Assembly: GCA_947497755.1 (NCBI GenBank)
Contig: CANMHT010000002.1
Span: 620,001 to 684,000, forward strand
DNA from: an uncultured Polaribacter sp.
GTDB lineage: Bacteria > Bacteroidota > Bacteroidia > Flavobacteriales > Flavobacteriaceae
Length of the DNA stretch: 64,000 nucleotides
Direction of reading: 5' to 3'
Within the stretch, counting starts at the first letter, position 1. Every line of letters starts with the position of its first letter. Under the pieces are notes generated by a model. It saw only the letters and a program-made list of their open reading frames with translations. It was not told the DNA's origin and ran no database searches. Below are positions 62,957-64,000 of this stretch, one piece after another. A program made the position numbers and the translations under genes.

Positions 62957-64000
62957 CTATTTGGTAGCTTTTTCAAAAGCAGTAGTTCCACCAACAATTG
63001 GAATCGTAATTTTTGTAGTTTTTAAATCTACTGTTAATTCAGTTCCAGGTTTTGGTAATAAAGTAAAGTTGCTATCACTTGAAAAAATCATTAATCCAAT
63101 TTGCTGTCCTTTTTTAATAACTTGATCATCTGGTTGTAAATCAAAGGTCATCTCATAAAACTTACCAGGTTTTAAAGGTTTACTTTTTCGCAAAGATTTG
63201 TAGTTCTGTAAATCGGCCCAACCGCGGGTAATGATATTATCAGTAATTTTTGCTCTTCTACCTTTGTTCCAAGGTAAAGAAACTAACCAAACAGATAAGT
63301 TAGCAGCAGGTTTGTTACTTGCAATTTTTACTGTGATTGATGCTAATCCAGAAATATGAACATCTTCTTTTAAAGTTGGACTTACATATAACAATCGATG
63401 ACTTGTATTGTCTGCTTGTGCTAGCATTTCTCCAGAAAAAGAATAGTTATCAACTAATGTTTCTGTAGTTTTTGTTGTTGATTTAATAGTAGAAAGTTTT
63501 CCTGTTTCTGGAGCTCCAGGTTGTAAATACAAGGTAACAGGTTGTGCATCAGGATTAGGATATTCTTTATACGATGTAGGCTCAAGTCTTTTGTCGTTTT
63601 CTCTAACAATCCAAGAACGAGCATCATTTTCTACATTATTTTGTACTCCATGTAAATAACGTGTAAACCAACGGTTCATCATTTTTATTGGAGGTGGACC
63701 ACCATGCCCATTTTGATGGTAGTAAATCTGAGATGGAATGCCCATTTCTTTAGCTCTTTTATAGATTCTATAGCTATGTTCTGGCATAACATTCCAATCA
63801 TTAAAACCATGAGACATTAATAGAGCAGCTTTCATAGGTTTCATTTGATTTAAGTAATCTCTTCCAGCCCAAAAATCATTATAATCACCAGTAGCTCTAT
63901 CCATTCCGTTTGCCATTTCAGTATCACGAATTTTGGCATTGCTATAGTCTCTTTTTCTGATAAACTTTTTAGAATTATTATTGTCTTTAAGGTAATTTTT
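62957..64000 (-). CDS. X-Pro dipeptidyl-peptidase / CocE-NonD family hydrolase (C-terminal part)
   Basis: The reading frame is open from the right edge to the stop, 347 residues, so the N-terminal part lies outside; an internal Met at 63916 is not the start. The alpha/beta-hydrolase end carries the catalytic Asp in LLMSHGFNDWNVMP and His in YHQNGHGGPPP, and the rest is the beta-jellyroll domain (PepX_C; LVDNYSFSGEMLAQ, LSVWLVSLPWNKG, QPDDQVIKKGQQIGLMIFS) of S15 peptidases. The catalytic Ser is not in the window. Substrate would be Xaa-Pro peptides or esters; with DPP IV elsewhere in the window this fits proline-rich protein breakdown. Confidence 0.88.
   Translation of the reverse strand, partial: KNYLKDNNNSKKFIRKRDYSNAKIRDTEMANGMDRATGDYNDFWAGRDYLNQMKPMKAALLMSHGFNDWNVMPEHSYRIYKRAKEMGIPSQIYYHQNGHGGPPPIKMMNRWFTRYLHGVQNNVENDARSWIVRENDKRLEPTSYKEYPNPDAQPVTLYLQPGAPETGKLSTIKSTTKTTETLVDNYSFSGEMLAQADNTSHRLLYVSPTLKEDVHISGLASITVKIASNKPAANLSVWLVSLPWNKGRRAKITDNIITRGWADLQNYKSLRKSKPLKPGKFYEMTFDLQPDDQVIKKGQQIGLMIFSSDSNFTLLPKPGTELTVDLKTTKITIPIVGGTTAFEKATK

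Noticed and set aside
63916..64000. The Met at 63916 as the start of the S15-type peptidase
   Set aside because: The frame stays open to the window edge and the part found is only the C-terminal end of the family, lacking the catalytic Ser.

Overview
The window is a 64 kb stretch of low-GC chromosome from a member of the Bacteroidota, almost certainly family Flavobacteriaceae. The grounds are: AT-rich codon use; promoters of the Bacteroidota type (TTG about 16-20 bases before TAnnTTTG) at several operons; a complete mevalonate-type isoprenoid gene set; families typical of the group (DUF4293, DUF3667, BT_3928-type DoxX protein, TPR sensor kinases, ExbD, Prc protease, lysine-rich Rho); and a tRNA without an encoded CCA end. 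The genus cannot be fixed from the sequence. No rRNA, insertion sequence, prophage or CRISPR array is visible. The region is core chromosome with few gaps.

Layout. 1-7.7 kb: a thioesterase (cut by the left edge) and a tail-specific protease, then the surE-membrane protein-lpxB-comEC run. 7.2-13.3 kb: a thioredoxin-like protein and a minus-strand peptide-use block (DPP IV peptidase plus two POT peptide transporters). 13.4-17 kb: HMG-CoA reductase, a GHMP kinase (probable phosphomevalonate kinase) and a flavoprotein. 17-22.6 kb: a minus-strand accessory-looking block of two paralogous class C serine hydrolases (one frameshifted in an A9 run), two very small ExbB/MotA-like membrane proteins, a TPR-DUF6624 protein and unknowns. 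A LytS/LytTR two-component pair diverges from it (22.7-24.6 kb). 24.6-29.1 kb: diphosphomevalonate decarboxylase, a MORN protein, mevalonate kinase, a UbiA prenyltransferase and an rRNA pseudouridine synthase. 29.2-35.9 kb: the complete histidine-utilisation operon hutHUIG with a divergent LysR regulator and a clear shared operator region. 35.9 kb: tRNA-Phe. 36-43.7 kb: an envelope operon (coaX, outer-membrane protein, TPR protein, lptC, small membrane protein, CNNM/CBS protein, PpiD-type foldase). 43.8-46.2 kb: rho and DUF4293. 46.4-49.8 kb: a LuxR-type response regulator, an unknown lipoprotein and a TPR histidine kinase, preceded by three copies of a TCAC-N8-GTGA palindrome. 49.8-64 kb: phosphodiesterase, truA, an MsbA-like ABC exporter, DUF3667, cdaA, exbD, folP, DUF1599, BT_3928-type protein, SRPBCC/GyrI protein, crcB, crotonase, DUF1684, a possible structured RNA, an MFS transporter, an Asp/Asn hydroxylase-like protein and the C-terminal part of an S15-type peptidase (cut by the right edge).

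How genes work together: extracellular or periplasmic peptidases (DPP IV, S15) feed peptides to POT carriers and histidine to the hut pathway. The two mevalonate clusters together supply IPP, with a UbiA prenyltransferase as one consumer. Signalling is represented by two two-component systems, a c-di-AMP cyclase and a LysR regulator. The points I rate most worth checking are the palindrome array before the 46.5 kb response regulator, the structured RNA or leader at 60.8 kb, the frameshifted hydrolase in the serine hydrolase/mini-ExbB block, and the repeat element that supplies the stop codon of HMG-CoA reductase.
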